Counted from the first letter of the stretch, positions 42,236-51,526 are shown. The stretch: DNA of 64,000 nucleotides from Streptomyces klenkii (GCF_003626645.1 NZ_RBAM01000004.1:124001-188000); one strand, 5' to 3'. Translations and numbers: made by a program. Notes: generated by a model from the letters alone, not told the origin.

Positions 42236-43528
42236 ATGAGCTCTGCGCACCGCTTCGACCGCGGCCACACCGACGACCTGATGACGTTCCTCGCCGCCAG
42301 CCCCTCCCCCTACCACGCGGTGGCCAACACCGCCGAGCGGCTGGAGAAGGCGGGCTTCCGCCAGGTCGCGGAGACCGACGCGTGGGACGCCACGACCGGC
42401 GGCAAGTACGTGACGCGCGGCGGCGCGATCATCGCCTGGTACGTGCCGGAGGGCGCGACGCCCGCCAGCCCCTTCCGGATCGTCGGTGCGCACACCGACT
42501 CCCCCAACCTGCGCGTGAAGCCCCTGCCGGACACCGGCTCCGCGGGCTGGCGCCAGGTGGCCGTGGAGCTCTACGGCGGCACCCTGCTGAACACGTGGCT
42601 GGACCGCGACCTGGGCCTGTCCGGCCGGGTCACCCTGCGGGACGGCAGCCACCGCCTGGTGAACGTGGACCGCCCGCTGCTGCGGGTGCCGCAGCTGGCC
42701 ATCCACCTGGACCGCGGGGTGAACCAGGACGGCCTCAAGCTGGACAAGCAGAAGCACATGACGCCGATCTGGGGCCTGGGCGAACCGCGAGAGGGCGACC
42801 TGATCAGGTTCGTGGCGCAGGAAATCAGCGTCCCGGCCGAGGAGATCACGGGCTGGGACCTGATGGTCCACAGCGTAGAACCCCCGGCCTACCTGGGCCG
42901 CGACCAGGAACTCCTGGCGGGCCCCCGCATGGACAACCTCCTGTCCGTCCACGCGGGCACGGCGGCCCTGACGGCGGCGGTGGCCTCCGAGGGCCTGCCG
43001 TCCATCCCGGTGCTGGCGGCGTTCGACCACGAGGAGAACGGCAGCCAGTCCGACACGGGCGCGGAGGGCCCCCTCCTGGGCAACGTGCTGGAACGATCCG
43101 TCTTCGCCCGCGGCGGCACGTACGAGGACAAGGCCCGCGCCTTCGCCGGCACGATCTGCCTGTCCTCGGACACGGGCCACGCGGTCCACCCCAACTACGC
43201 GGAGCGCCACGAGCCGGGCCACCACCCCGTGCCGAACGGCGGCCCGATCCTCAAGGTGAACGTCAACCAGCGCTACGCGACGGACGGCAGCGGCCGGGCG
43301 GTGTTCGCGGCGGCATGTGAGCGCGCGGGCGTGCCGTGGCAGCACTTCGTGTCCAACAACGCCATGCCCTGCGGCACGACGATCGGCCCGATCACGGCGG
43401 CGCGGCACGGCATCGCGACGGTGGACATCGGCGTGGCGTGCCTGTCGATGCACTCGGCGCGGGAGCTGTGCGGGGCGGACGACCCGCACCTGCTGGCGTC
43501 GGCGCTGACGGCGTTCCTGGAAGGCTGA
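42236..43528 (+). CDS. M18-family aspartyl aminopeptidase
   Basis: 430 residues. IVGAHTDSPNLRVKP, FDHEENGSQSDTGAEGPLL and CLSMHSARELCG hold the His, Asp and Glu ligands of the two-metal site; the signature of the M18 family, which cuts N-terminal acidic residues in a cytoplasmic dodecamer. ATG 42236 has AGG just upstream. It lies three bases from the lipoprotein gene downstream. Confidence 0.95.
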   Translation: MSSAHRFDRGHTDDLMTFLAASPSPYHAVANTAERLEKAGFRQVAETDAWDATTGGKYVTRGGAIIAWYVPEGATPASPFRIVGAHTDSPNLRVKPLPDTGSAGWRQVAVELYGGTLLNTWLDRDLGLSGRVTLRDGSHRLVNVDRPLLRVPQLAIHLDRGVNQDGLKLDKQKHMTPIWGLGEPREGDLIRFVAQEISVPAEEITGWDLMVHSVEPPAYLGRDQELLAGPRMDNLLSVHAGTAALTAAVASEGLPSIPVLAAFDHEENGSQSDTGAEGPLLGNVLERSVFARGGTYEDKARAFAGTICLSSDTGHAVHPNYAERHEPGHHPVPNGGPILKVNVNQRYATDGSGRAVFAAACERAGVPWQHFVSNNAMPCGTTIGPITAARHGIATVDIGVACLSMHSARELCGADDPHLLASALTAFLEG

Positions 43529-43531
43529 GCG

Positions 43532-44107
43532 TTGAAGCACCACCACATCGCGGCGGCGTTGGCGCTGACAGCAGCCTTCGCACTGACGGCATGCGGAAGC
43601 GACACGGAAAAGCCAAAGCAGACCGCATCCCCCTCCACCGAAGCGACGGACCCGAACGAGGAGCCGGAGGACAACAAACCCCAGGCCAAGGGCGACGCCT
43701 GCGCCCCGTCCGACATGAAGGTCGAGGCCAGGTCCCAGGCGGGCAAGCTCCTGCTGGTGGCGACGAACACCGCCAGGCAGCCGTGCACGGCCTACGGGTT
43801 CCCGTACGTGCGCTTCGACCAGGACCAGGCGACGACGGGCGTGGGCGAGGAATCGAAGCCCAAGGAACCGACGAAGGTGGCGCCGGGCAAGTCGGCCTAC
43901 GCGGCGATCACACCGACCGCGGCGGACGGCTCGGGCGGACCGGGCCGGGACGCGAAGAAGATCTCCGTGACGTTCCAGACCCCCACCGGCGACCCCATGC
44001 AACGCACGCCGGCGACACCCGCCCTCCCCGGCAACACCCTCCACGTCGACGACCAGGCACGCGCCACGTACTGGCTGCCCGATGAGGGCGCGGCACTCAA
44101 GGGCTGA
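43532..44107 (+). CDS. DUF4232 lipoprotein
   Basis: 191 residues. A signal peptide with lipobox LTAC (Cys21) is followed by a Thr/Pro/Glu linker and a DUF4232-like beta domain with one Cys pair (ACAPSDMKV, PCTAYGFPYV). It is an exported membrane-anchored protein of unknown role. The start appears to be TTG at 43532, three bases after the aminopeptidase stop; no ATG or GTG fits the signal peptide better. Confidence 0.8.
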   Translation: MKHHHIAAALALTAAFALTACGSDTEKPKQTASPSTEATDPNEEPEDNKPQAKGDACAPSDMKVEARSQAGKLLLVATNTARQPCTAYGFPYVRFDQDQATTGVGEESKPKEPTKVAPGKSAYAAITPTAADGSGGPGRDAKKISVTFQTPTGDPMQRTPATPALPGNTLHVDDQARATYWLPDEGAALKG

Positions 44108-44116
44108 CGGGTTCCC

Positions 44117-44178
44117 TCCGATTGGCGGTTCCGGTCCGGGGTACGCGATGCGTGCCGGCACCGGAACAGCCAATCGGA
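44117..44178. terminator. Long imperfect hairpin between the lipoprotein and DUF6458 genes
   Basis: TCCGATTGGC-g-GTTCCGGT and ACCGGAAC-a-GCCAATCGGA form 18 pairs with one mismatch and a 24-base loop. It starts nine bases after the lipoprotein stop. Likely a terminator; could also affect the following gene. Confidence 0.6.
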
Positions 44179-44194
44179 TACGGAGGCTTCAGCC

Positions 44195-44419
44195 ATGGGC
44201 ATGGGATGGTGCATCGGACTGATCGCGATCGGCGCGATCCTCACCTTTGCGGTGGACTGGCGCGTGGACGGCATGAACGTCCCGCTGGTGGGCCTGATCC
44301 TGATGGCGGTGGGCATCATCGGCACGACCGCGTACGTGAGCATCTACAAACGCCGCCGGACCCAGCCCCCGCCGCCGGCAGCGCCGGTAGTAGAAGAGGA
44401 CCACCGGTTCATCCGCTGA
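44195..44419 (+). CDS. DUF6458 small membrane protein
   Basis: 74 residues. Two transmembrane helices (about 5-20 and 30-50: LVGLILMAVGIIGTTAYV) are followed by a basic, Pro-rich tail. Matches the DUF6458 family of short actinobacterial membrane proteins. GGAGG lies eight bases before ATG 44195. Function unknown. Confidence 0.8.
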   Translation: MGMGWCIGLIAIGAILTFAVDWRVDGMNVPLVGLILMAVGIIGTTAYVSIYKRRRTQPPPPAAPVVEEDHRFIR

Positions 44420-44493
44420 GGGGTGAATTCATCCGCTGAAGGGCAAACGACGCGGACCCGCAGGCGGAAACGCGCAGGAGGGCCGGGGGCGCA

Positions 44494-44599
44494 GGGGCAG
44501 GGTCCCTGGACGCTGACGTGTATTTGTGGCGCCAAGTGCGGGGCAGGAAAGCGCAGGGGCGAGGGGCGCCGTAAATATACGGTCCAGGGACCCTGCCCC
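44494..44599. repeat. Nested long inverted repeat (cruciform-capable), MITE-like
   Basis: An 18-bp perfect inverted repeat, GGGGCAGGGTCCCTGGAC (44494-44511) and its complement (44582-44599). Inside lies a second pair, GTGTATTTGTGGCGCC against a 13-of-16 match before GTAAATATAC, leaving a 31-base loop. Similarity of the arms extends outward imperfectly for about 20 more bases. It sits between convergent DUF6458 (+) and thioredoxin/NHL (-) genes. Confidence 0.75.
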
Positions 44600-44647
44600 G
44601 GAGGCCCCGGCCCGGCCTCCGCACCCCGCGCCGCCCCGCAACGACGG

Positions 44648-46459
44648 TCAGCCGTCCAGCCCCGCAAGCACGAGCGGCAACCGACCAGCACCACCGGCCA
44701 CAACCCGCACCGGCACCCCCCAGTCGTTCTGATGCATATGACACGCCGGGTACTCGTTAGCCGGATCGTCGTCGCACGAAGCCGCCATCGCCGAGACGTG
44801 CAGCGTCCCCTCCGTCACACCTTCCGCCAGCACCACGTCGCGCCCCAGGTCCGTGCCCGTCCCCGCGCCCTCCGCCAGGAGCTCCGGCGGTGTGGAGCTG
44901 ATGATCAGCCGCGTGGACGGCCCGTACCGCGTGTCCAGCTTCTGCCCGGCCGGCGCCGAGAAGACGACGTCCACCCGCAGCCGCCCGGGCGCCACCTCCG
45001 TAGCCGCCCGCTGCGTACGGTGCGCCACGGCCTCGACCCGTACCGCCGACTCGGGCAGCCGCAGCCGCGTCAGCCGGTGCCGAGCGGACTCGACAACAAC
45101 AACATCGTCCCCGACGAGGACCGCGTCGGACGGCTCCCGAAGATCCGTAGCGAGGGTCGTCACCTCACCACTAGCAGGGTCGTACCGCCGCAACGCGTGG
45201 TTGTACGTGTCGGCAATGGCGACGGACCCGTCCGGCAGAGCGGTGACCCCGAGAGGATGCTGGAGGAGCGCCTGCGCGGCGTCCCCGTCCCGGTGCCCGA
45301 AGTCGAACAGCCCCGTGCCCACGGCGGTGTGCACGTACCCGTCCAGGTCGACCCACCGCAGGGCCGACGCTTCGGAGTCGGCGACCCACAGCCGCGAGCC
45401 GTCGGCCGAAACAGCAAGCCCGGAAGGCTGGGAGAACCAAGCCTCTCGCGCCGGCCCGTCGACGATGCCTTCGTTGGTCGTACCGGCGGCGGCTTCGACC
45501 GTCCCGGTCTCCGGGTCGTACGTCCACAGCTGGTGGACGCCGGCCATGGCGATCCACAGCCGCCCGCCGAACCAGGCGACGTCCCAGGGCGATGACAGCG
45601 AGACCTCAAGCGCGGCCCCGGACGTGGGCTGCCCCTGCATCCACTGCCGTCCGGTACCGGCAATCGTGACCACGGCACCGGTCTCGGGGTCGTAAGTCCG
45701 CAGCGCGTGATTGACGGTGTCGGCGACGACGACCAGCCCGTCCGGCAGCAGAGCAAGCCCCTGCGGCTCGCTGAAAGACCCCTCGCTGAAAGACCCCGCC
45801 GCGAACCCCCGCTCACCACTGCCGATCCGCCGCACGACGGTCTCCCCGTCCGCGGCGAGCTCCACGAGCTGGTGCCGGGTGGAGTCGGAGACGAGGAACC
45901 CGCCACCGGGCAGCAAAAGAGCCTTCCCGGGGAACCTCAGATCCGTGGCCACGGGCTCAGGAGCGACGTACGGCCCGTCCCCCCGCCGCAGCGTCCCCTT
46001 CGCGCCGTGCTCGGCCTCCAGCTCGGCGACGAGGGCCTCCAGGGCATGGGCGTGCCCCTCACCCGCGTGCTGGGCGACGACGTACCCCTCGGGGTCGATG
46101 ACGACGAGCGTGGGCCAGGCGCGCACGGCGTACTGCTTCCACGTGGCGAGCTCGGGGTCGTCGAGGACGGGGTGCTCGACGCCGTACCGCTCGACGGCGT
46201 CGACGACGGCCTGATGCTCGGCTTCGTGGGCGAACTTCGGCGAGTGGACACCGATGATCACCACGGTGTCGCGGTGCTTCTCCTCCAGCTCGCGCAGCTC
46301 GTCGAGAACGTGCAGGCAGTTCACACAGCAGAAGGTCCAGAAGTCGAGAATGACAATGCGTCCTCGCAGGTCAGCGAGGGAGAGGTCGACATTGCCGGTG
46401 TTGAGCCAGCCGCCCTTGCCGATGAGTTCGGGAGCGCGGACACGTACGCGAGGAGCCAT
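44648..46459 (-). CDS. Thioredoxin-like protein with NHL beta-propeller
   Basis: 603 residues. A TlpA-type thioredoxin fold with FWTFCCVNCLH (Cys45-Val-Asn-Cys48, in a CC-x-x-C run) spans about 1-150. An NHL-repeat propeller (about 180-500) contains repeated GLALLPDG, GLAVSADG and GVTALPDG. A C-terminal domain like the DsbD N-terminal fold ends the protein. No signal peptide is seen, so it is probably cytoplasmic, unlike most TlpA proteins. ATG 46459 is chosen over a TTG six codons upstream. Confidence 0.88.
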   Translation of the reverse strand: MAPRVRVRAPELIGKGGWLNTGNVDLSLADLRGRIVILDFWTFCCVNCLHVLDELRELEEKHRDTVVIIGVHSPKFAHEAEHQAVVDAVERYGVEHPVLDDPELATWKQYAVRAWPTLVVIDPEGYVVAQHAGEGHAHALEALVAELEAEHGAKGTLRRGDGPYVAPEPVATDLRFPGKALLLPGGGFLVSDSTRHQLVELAADGETVVRRIGSGERGFAAGSFSEGSFSEPQGLALLPDGLVVVADTVNHALRTYDPETGAVVTIAGTGRQWMQGQPTSGAALEVSLSSPWDVAWFGGRLWIAMAGVHQLWTYDPETGTVEAAAGTTNEGIVDGPAREAWFSQPSGLAVSADGSRLWVADSEASALRWVDLDGYVHTAVGTGLFDFGHRDGDAAQALLQHPLGVTALPDGSVAIADTYNHALRRYDPASGEVTTLATDLREPSDAVLVGDDVVVVESARHRLTRLRLPESAVRVEAVAHRTQRAATEVAPGRLRVDVVFSAPAGQKLDTRYGPSTRLIISSTPPELLAEGAGTGTDLGRDVVLAEGVTEGTLHVSAMAASCDDDPANEYPACHMHQNDWGVPVRVVAGGAGRLPLVLAGLDG

Positions 46460-46521
46460 ACACGCATCCAACAACACGGGAGGCGGGACTCATTCCCCAG
46501 GCCAGGAAACGCGCACAACTG

Positions 46522-47328
46522 TCACAAACCGTTAATAACGGGAATCCCGGGAACCCCGAGAACCCGGTCCTTGAGCGCGGGAAACTCGTCACGAACGCGG
46601 GCGACGCGCGCCAGGTCGAGATCGACGGCGAGCACTTCCTCGCCCGCCCCCGCCTCCCCGACCACGTCCCCCCAGGGATCGACCACGACGCTGTGCCCGG
46701 CCTGCTCCACCCCCGCGTGCGTGCCGGCCGTGCCGCAGGCCAGCACGTACGCCTGGTTCTCGACCGCCCGCGCGCGGGCGAGCAGCGACCAGTGCGCGCG
46801 GCGCCGCTCGGGCCAGCCGGCCGGTACGACGAACATCTGGGCGCCGGCATCAACAAGGGCACGGAACAACTCGGGGAACCGGAGGTCGTAGCAAGTAGCG
46901 AGGCCCGCCACGGCACCCGGCAGCGCCACCGTCACCGGCTCCGTCCCCGCAGCCATCAGCACGGCCTCGCCCTTGTCGAAGCCGAAGCGGTGGATCTTCC
47001 GATAGGTACGCACGAGTTCGCCGCCGGGCGAGAACACCAGAGAGGTGTTGAACAGGTCGCCCCCGGCGCCCCGCTCAACGATCGACCCGGCATGCAACCA
47101 GACCCCGGCATCAAGCGCGGCAGAAGACATCACCCGAGCCGTAGGCCCGTCCAGCGGTTCCGCCTCAACGGCGAACGATTCAAAGGCAAAAGCCCCCACG
47201 TGCCACAGCTCAGGCAGGACAACCAGATCGCTGCCCGCCTGCTCGCGCACCAGCGCCGCCGCGCGGTCACGCCGCTCGGCGACCGGCTCCGCCGGATCGA
47301 CGTTTATCTGAATCAGGGAAGCACGCAC
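46522..47328 (-). CDS. Nitrilase-superfamily amidohydrolase (omega-amidase-like)
   Basis: 268 residues with the catalytic triad Glu40 (LPELW), Lys111 (TYRKIHRF) and Cys146 (ATCYDLRFPELF). The branch resembles Nit2/omega-amidase, which hydrolyses alpha-keto-glutaramate and similar amides, or repairs deaminated glutathione-type thiols. In actinobacteria a role in mycothiol-related repair is possible (inference). GTG 47328 is the likely start. It lies 62 bases upstream of the thioredoxin/NHL gene on the same strand, possibly one operon. Confidence 0.88.
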   Translation of the reverse strand: MRASLIQINVDPAEPVAERRDRAAALVREQAGSDLVVLPELWHVGAFAFESFAVEAEPLDGPTARVMSSAALDAGVWLHAGSIVERGAGGDLFNTSLVFSPGGELVRTYRKIHRFGFDKGEAVLMAAGTEPVTVALPGAVAGLATCYDLRFPELFRALVDAGAQMFVVPAGWPERRRAHWSLLARARAVENQAYVLACGTAGTHAGVEQAGHSVVVDPWGDVVGEAGAGEEVLAVDLDLARVARVRDEFPALKDRVLGVPGIPVINGL

Positions 47329-47497
47329 AGTACCCACCACTCTCAGCACACGAAACCTCTGCCGGGTCGCCCGCGCGCAGCGTAACTTAACTAACGCACC
47401 CGACAACGCACTCCGCACCAGCCTGCCGCACCAGCCCGCCGCACCACCATCAGGAACGCCCACGCCCACGCACCCGCCGCACCGCCCGAGGGATCAC

Positions 47498-48328
47498 GTG
47501 ACCGTCCACCCGAATCTTCAGCCGGCCATCGACGCCTGGACCCACTCCATCGAAGCGATCAACGACTTGGTGAAACCGCTCGCAGAGAGCGACTGGAACC
47601 GGGCCACCGAGTGCCCCGGTTGGTCGGTGCGCGACGTCGTCTCGCACGTCATCGGCGTGGAGACGGAGATGATGGGTGAGCCACGGCCGATCCACTCGCT
47701 GCCGCGCGACCTCTACCACGTCACCGACGAGTTCTCCCGGTACAACGAGGTGCAGGTGGACGTGCGGCGCTGTCACACCGCGCTGGAGATGACCTCGGAG
47801 CTGGAGCTCGTGATCATCCGCCGCTCGCGCCAGCTGCGCAACGAGACCCGCGGCCCGCAGACGGCGATCCGCTGGCCGCTCGGCTCGGGCAACGAGCAGC
47901 CGCTCGAACGCGCTTTGACGGTACGGGCCTTCGACGTGTGGACGCACGAGCAGGACCTGCGCCGCGCGCTCGGCATGCCGGGCAACCTGGACTCGCCGGC
48001 CGCGGCGATCTGCCGGGACTTCCTGCTCGGGGCGCTGCCGAAGGTGGTGGCCAAGGACGCGGGCGCGCCGCCGGGATCGGCGGTCGTCTTCGACGTGCAC
48101 GGCCCGCTGGAGTTCCTGCGGACCGTGCGCGTCGACGCGCAGGGGCGGGGGTCGATCGACAGCAGCGTGTCGCTGGGGCCGACGGTCACGCTCGGGATGG
48201 ACTGGGAGACGTACGCGCGGCTGGCGTGCGGGCGGGTGCAGCCGGAGGCGGCGCTGGGGCGGATCAAGGTGGAGGGGGAGCCGGAGCTGGCGGACGCGGT
48301 GCTCCGCGAGTTCGCGATCACGCCGTAG
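47498..48328 (+). CDS. Maleylpyruvate-isomerase-family mycothiol-dependent enzyme
   Basis: 276 residues. The MDMPI_N helical bundle (about 5-160) includes DWNRATECPGWSVRDVVSHVIGVE, with the metal-binding His and the CPGW motif, and FDVWTHEQDLRRAL. A C-terminal SCP2-like domain follows. This family uses mycothiol for isomerisation or detoxification. GAGGGATCAC precedes GTG 47498. It diverges from the nitrilase. Confidence 0.88.
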   Translation: MTVHPNLQPAIDAWTHSIEAINDLVKPLAESDWNRATECPGWSVRDVVSHVIGVETEMMGEPRPIHSLPRDLYHVTDEFSRYNEVQVDVRRCHTALEMTSELELVIIRRSRQLRNETRGPQTAIRWPLGSGNEQPLERALTVRAFDVWTHEQDLRRALGMPGNLDSPAAAICRDFLLGALPKVVAKDAGAPPGSAVVFDVHGPLEFLRTVRVDAQGRGSIDSSVSLGPTVTLGMDWETYARLACGRVQPEAALGRIKVEGEPELADAVLREFAITP

Positions 48329-48387
48329 AACGACCCGCAGAACGACCCGCACCCGCGATCAGGCCGTAAACCAACCCGCACCGGCAA

Positions 48388-49716
48388 TCAGGCCGTGGAC
48401 CCCGGCGAAACCGCCGGCACATGCACCGTCTCCACCCGGGAGGCCACCACCCGCTCCTGCTCCCGCCGCTGCGCCCGCGTCCGCAGCCGCAGGATCTGGG
48501 AGAGGCCCAGCGCCTCCAGGACGAAGACGGAGCAGAAGGCGAGCCGGTAGTCGTCGCCGGTGGCGTCGAGCAGGAGGCCCACGGCGAGCAGCGTGGTGAT
48601 GGAGGCGATGAAGCCGCCCATGTTGACGATGCCGGAGGCGGTGCCCTGGCGCTCGGGCGGGTTCGCGGGGCGGGCGAAGTCGAAGCCGATCATCGAGGCG
48701 GGGCCGCACGCGCCGAGCACGACGCATTCGGTGACCAGCAGCCACATGGGCGCGTGCGCGCCGGGCCAGCCGGCCACGGCCGCCCACAGGAGCGCGGTCG
48801 CGCCGACCGTGCCGAGCGCGAGGGGCAGCCGGGCCGCGTGGTGGCGGGCGATGATCTGCCCGTAGACGAGCCCGACGGCCATGTTGGAGAGCACGACGAC
48901 GGTCAGCAGGAGGCCCGCGGTCTCCTGCGGGAGGCCCTCCGCCTCGACGAGGAACGGCATGCCCCACAGCAGCAGGAAGACCATCGCTGGGAACTGCGTC
49001 GTGAAGTGCACCCACATGCCGAGCCGGGTGCCGGGCTCGCGCCACGCGCGGGCGACCTGGCGCCGGACGAAGCCCTTGCCGCCGGCGGCGTGCGCGGTGG
49101 GCGGCGGCTCGTGGCCCTCGGGGTGGTCCTTCAGGAACAGCAGCGTCAGGAGGAGGACGAGCACGCCCGCCGCCGCGCTGCCGCCGAACGTGGCGGTCCA
49201 GCCGGCGCCGTGCAGCAGCCGGGCGAGGACCATCGTGGAGACGAGGTTGCCCGCCATCCCGAAGAGCGCCGCGACCTGCGCGATCATCGGTCCGCGGCGG
49301 GCGGGGAACCAGCGGGCGCCGAGCCGCAGCACGCTGATGAACGTCATCGCGTCGCCGCAGCCGAGCAGGGCGCGGCTGGCGAGGGCCGTGCCGTACGCGT
49401 GGGAGAGCGCGAAGGCGAGCTGGCCGGCGGTGAACAGGACGGCGCCGAGCGCCAGCACCTTCTTCGTGCCCAGCCGGTCGATCATCAGGCCGACGGGTAT
49501 CTGCATGCCGGCGTAGACGAGCAGTTGGAGTATGGAGAACGTCGACAGCGCGGACGCGTTGATGTGGAAGCGCTCGGCGGCGTCGATGCCGGCGACGCCG
49601 AGGCTCGTACGGAAGATGATGGCGACGAAGTAGACCCCGACGCCCAGCCCCCAGACGGCGACCGCGCGCCGCCCGCCGGGTGGGTCGCCGGGCAGCGCTG
49701 CGGCCCCCTGGCTCAT
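48388..49716 (-). CDS. MFS transporter
   Basis: 442 residues with 12 predicted helices. LMIDRLGTKK is motif A and GCGDAMTFISVLRLGARWFPARRG a conserved central stretch that recalls nitrate/organic-acid or hexuronate transporters. The substrate is unknown. It lies 42 bases downstream of the GntR regulator on the same strand, which suggests regulator and transporter serve one substrate. The stop region carries two copies of ATCAGGCCGT (48359-48398). Confidence 0.85.
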   Translation of the reverse strand: MSQGAAALPGDPPGGRRAVAVWGLGVGVYFVAIIFRTSLGVAGIDAAERFHINASALSTFSILQLLVYAGMQIPVGLMIDRLGTKKVLALGAVLFTAGQLAFALSHAYGTALASRALLGCGDAMTFISVLRLGARWFPARRGPMIAQVAALFGMAGNLVSTMVLARLLHGAGWTATFGGSAAAGVLVLLLTLLFLKDHPEGHEPPPTAHAAGGKGFVRRQVARAWREPGTRLGMWVHFTTQFPAMVFLLLWGMPFLVEAEGLPQETAGLLLTVVVLSNMAVGLVYGQIIARHHAARLPLALGTVGATALLWAAVAGWPGAHAPMWLLVTECVVLGACGPASMIGFDFARPANPPERQGTASGIVNMGGFIASITTLLAVGLLLDATGDDYRLAFCSVFVLEALGLSQILRLRTRAQRREQERVVASRVETVHVPAVSPGSTA

Positions 49717-49758
49717 CGGTGTTCCCCCCACTCGTTCATCGGGTCCCGCCCTGCGCGT

Positions 49759-50439
49759 TCATCGGATCTCGCCCTGCGCGAGGTTGCGCACCCAGCTCAC
49801 GTGCTGGTCGATGACGGCGACGGCGGCCTCGGCGTCGCCGGCGCGCAGCGCTTCGAGGATCTCGGTGTGCTCGCTGTGGTTCTTGGCGATGCGGTCGGGG
49901 TGGGCGTGCATCACAGCCACTCCCATCCGCAGCTGGCGGTCGCGCAGCTGGTCGTAGAGCCGGGAGAGGATCTCGTTGCCCGCGCTGCGGACGATCTCGG
50001 CGTGGAAGGCGCGGTCGCTGTCGGAGACCGCGGCGAGGTCGCCTTCGGCGGCCCGGCGTCTCATGTCGTCGAGCAGCTCTTCCAGGCGGGCGATGAGCAG
50101 CGGGGAGGCGGGGACGGCCTTGGCCGCCGCGTACTTCTCGACGAGCAGCCGGGTCTCGACGACGTCGGCGATCTCCTGTGCGGAGACGGGCAGGACGAGA
50201 GCGCCTTTCTTCGGGTAGAGCTTGATCAGCCCTTCGGCCTCCAGCCGGAGCAGGGCTTCGCGCACGGGGGTGCGGGACACCCCGACGGCCTCGGCCAGAT
50301 CCCCCTCGGTGAGCAGCGTGCCGCCTTCGTAGCGGCGGTGCAGGACGGCTTCCTTGATGTGCGTGTAGACGCGCTCGGCGGCCGGCGGCTGCTTGAGCGA
50401 CTTGACCTGCTTGATCGCGACGGGGGGAGCGGTTGGCAT
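49759..50439 (-). CDS. GntR-family regulator (FadR subfamily)
   Basis: 226 residues. The winged helix has LLTEGDLAEAVGVSRTPVREALLRLEAEGLI and the FCD ligand domain has LLDDMRRRAAEGDL, FHAEIVRSAGNEIL and HSEHTEILEAL (metal-binding His). FadR-type proteins respond to carboxylates. ATG 50439 preferred; GTG 50445 in frame. Overlapping TATGTTGTATC repeats upstream may be its operator. Probably controls the MFS gene downstream. Confidence 0.9.
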   Translation of the reverse strand: MPTAPPVAIKQVKSLKQPPAAERVYTHIKEAVLHRRYEGGTLLTEGDLAEAVGVSRTPVREALLRLEAEGLIKLYPKKGALVLPVSAQEIADVVETRLLVEKYAAAKAVPASPLLIARLEELLDDMRRRAAEGDLAAVSDSDRAFHAEIVRSAGNEILSRLYDQLRDRQLRMGVAVMHAHPDRIAKNHSEHTEILEALRAGDAEAAVAVIDQHVSWVRNLAQGEIR

Positions 50440-50510
50440 GCGCACAGCTTAGATACAACATACATACGCAGAAAGAGGGAGTCCGAGGTCCGGACAGGAA
50501 GCGTCTCGCG

Positions 50511-51344
50511 CTACGGCGCCGTCCAGCCGTCCACGGGCGTGATGAAGACGAACCTCAGGTCAGGGCGCTGTATGGGCAGCAGCACATGGCTCGTCACCCG
50601 TATCTCCCGTCCGCCGTGGAACGGCAGGCGCAGCCGGAACACGTCGCCGTCGCGGTGCTCGACCACGTCGTGCTCCTCGGCCCAGATGCGCCGGCAGTCG
50701 GCGTCCGCGTCGAGGATGTCGCGGACGAGCGTGCGCAGTTCGGCGTTGGCCGGGTCGCTGTTGGCGGCGACGCGCAGCATGGCGAGGTACGTGCGGGCGC
50801 AGGCGTTCTCCCAGTCGAGCATCTGCTCGCGGGCCTCGGGGTCGAGCAGCGCCCAGCGCATCAGATTGGCGCCGGGCCGCAGCACCCAGGGAAACCACTC
50901 GCTCATGAGGGAATTCGCCGCGACGATATTCCAGGCCACGTCGGAGAGATAGGCGGGATAGGACGTCTGCTGTTCCAGCAGGGCTTTGACGCCGTGCGGG
51001 AGATCGCCGCGTCCGGCGCCGGCTTCCCGGGAGAGTTCACCGGGCGGGCGGCGGCCGCTCACGGCGAGAAAGAGGGTGAGCGTCTCGGCGTCGCTCAGGC
51101 GCAGCGCGCGGGCGACGCGGAGGAGGAATTGCTCGGAGAAGTCCTGCCGGCGGCCGGCTTCCAGCGCGCGGTACCAGCCCTCGCTCACCTCGGTCATCCG
51201 GGCCACGTGGGCCTGGGAGAGGCGGCGTCCGGGGCGGGGGAAGACGCCGCGCAGCTCGGGGACGGTGCGCGCGTCCACGCGGGCCCGCCAGGCGCGGAGA
51301 AGACGGCTGATGGATTCACCGTCCACGTGGTCGGCGCCGTCCAC
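50511..51344 (-). CDS. XRE-family regulator with MmyB-like ligand domain
   Basis: 277 residues. The helix-turn-helix is RRLSQAHVARMTEVSEGWYRALEAGRR (about 40-66). The C-terminal PAS-like MmyB domain has YPAYLSDVAWNIVAANSLMSEWFP. These regulators often sit next to redox enzymes and bind lipids or small molecules. The GTG 51344 has GGAGGACGC directly before it, better than TTG 51380. A perfect CCGACA-N7-TGTCGG site lies upstream. Confidence 0.88.
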   Translation of the reverse strand: MDGADHVDGESISRLLRAWRARVDARTVPELRGVFPRPGRRLSQAHVARMTEVSEGWYRALEAGRRQDFSEQFLLRVARALRLSDAETLTLFLAVSGRRPPGELSREAGAGRGDLPHGVKALLEQQTSYPAYLSDVAWNIVAANSLMSEWFPWVLRPGANLMRWALLDPEAREQMLDWENACARTYLAMLRVAANSDPANAELRTLVRDILDADADCRRIWAEEHDVVEHRDGDVFRLRLPFHGGREIRVTSHVLLPIQRPDLRFVFITPVDGWTAP

Positions 51345-51357
51345 GCGTCCTCCAATT

Positions 51358-51376
51358 CCGACAGTGCAAGTGTCGG
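51358..51376. promoter_or_regulatory. Probable autoregulatory operator of the MmyB-like regulator
   Basis: CCGACA-N7-TGTCGG, a perfect inverted repeat 14 bases upstream of the start codon and overlapping a TTGACC -35-like element. Confidence 0.55.
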
Positions 51377-51452
51377 TCAATCTTAAGTAAATTGCCCCGC
51401 ACGGGCTATTCAGCCGCTGACCTGGCGGGATTCCCGAGGCCGCTCCGCATCA

Positions 51453-51526
51453 CGACGAGGGCCCGGACGCAACGCTCTCTCCTCGCTGGAGGGGGGTGAG
51501 GAGAGAAGCGTCCGGGCCTTTCGTCG
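51453..51526. terminator. Three-tier hairpin downstream of the 2-oxoacid dehydrogenase operon
   Basis: Three nested stems: CGACGA/TCGTCG, GGCCCGGACGC/GCGTCCGGGCC and TCTCTCCTC/GAGGAGAGA, 26 pairs in all. It begins about 97 bases beyond the E2 stop. A terminator is most likely; a small RNA or attenuator is not excluded. The rest of 51377-51622 shows no gene. Confidence 0.65.

Noticed and set aside
42146..44173. 675-codon minus-strand open frame across two plus-strand genes
   Set aside because: Spans the aminopeptidase and lipoprotein genes in antisense; no motif.
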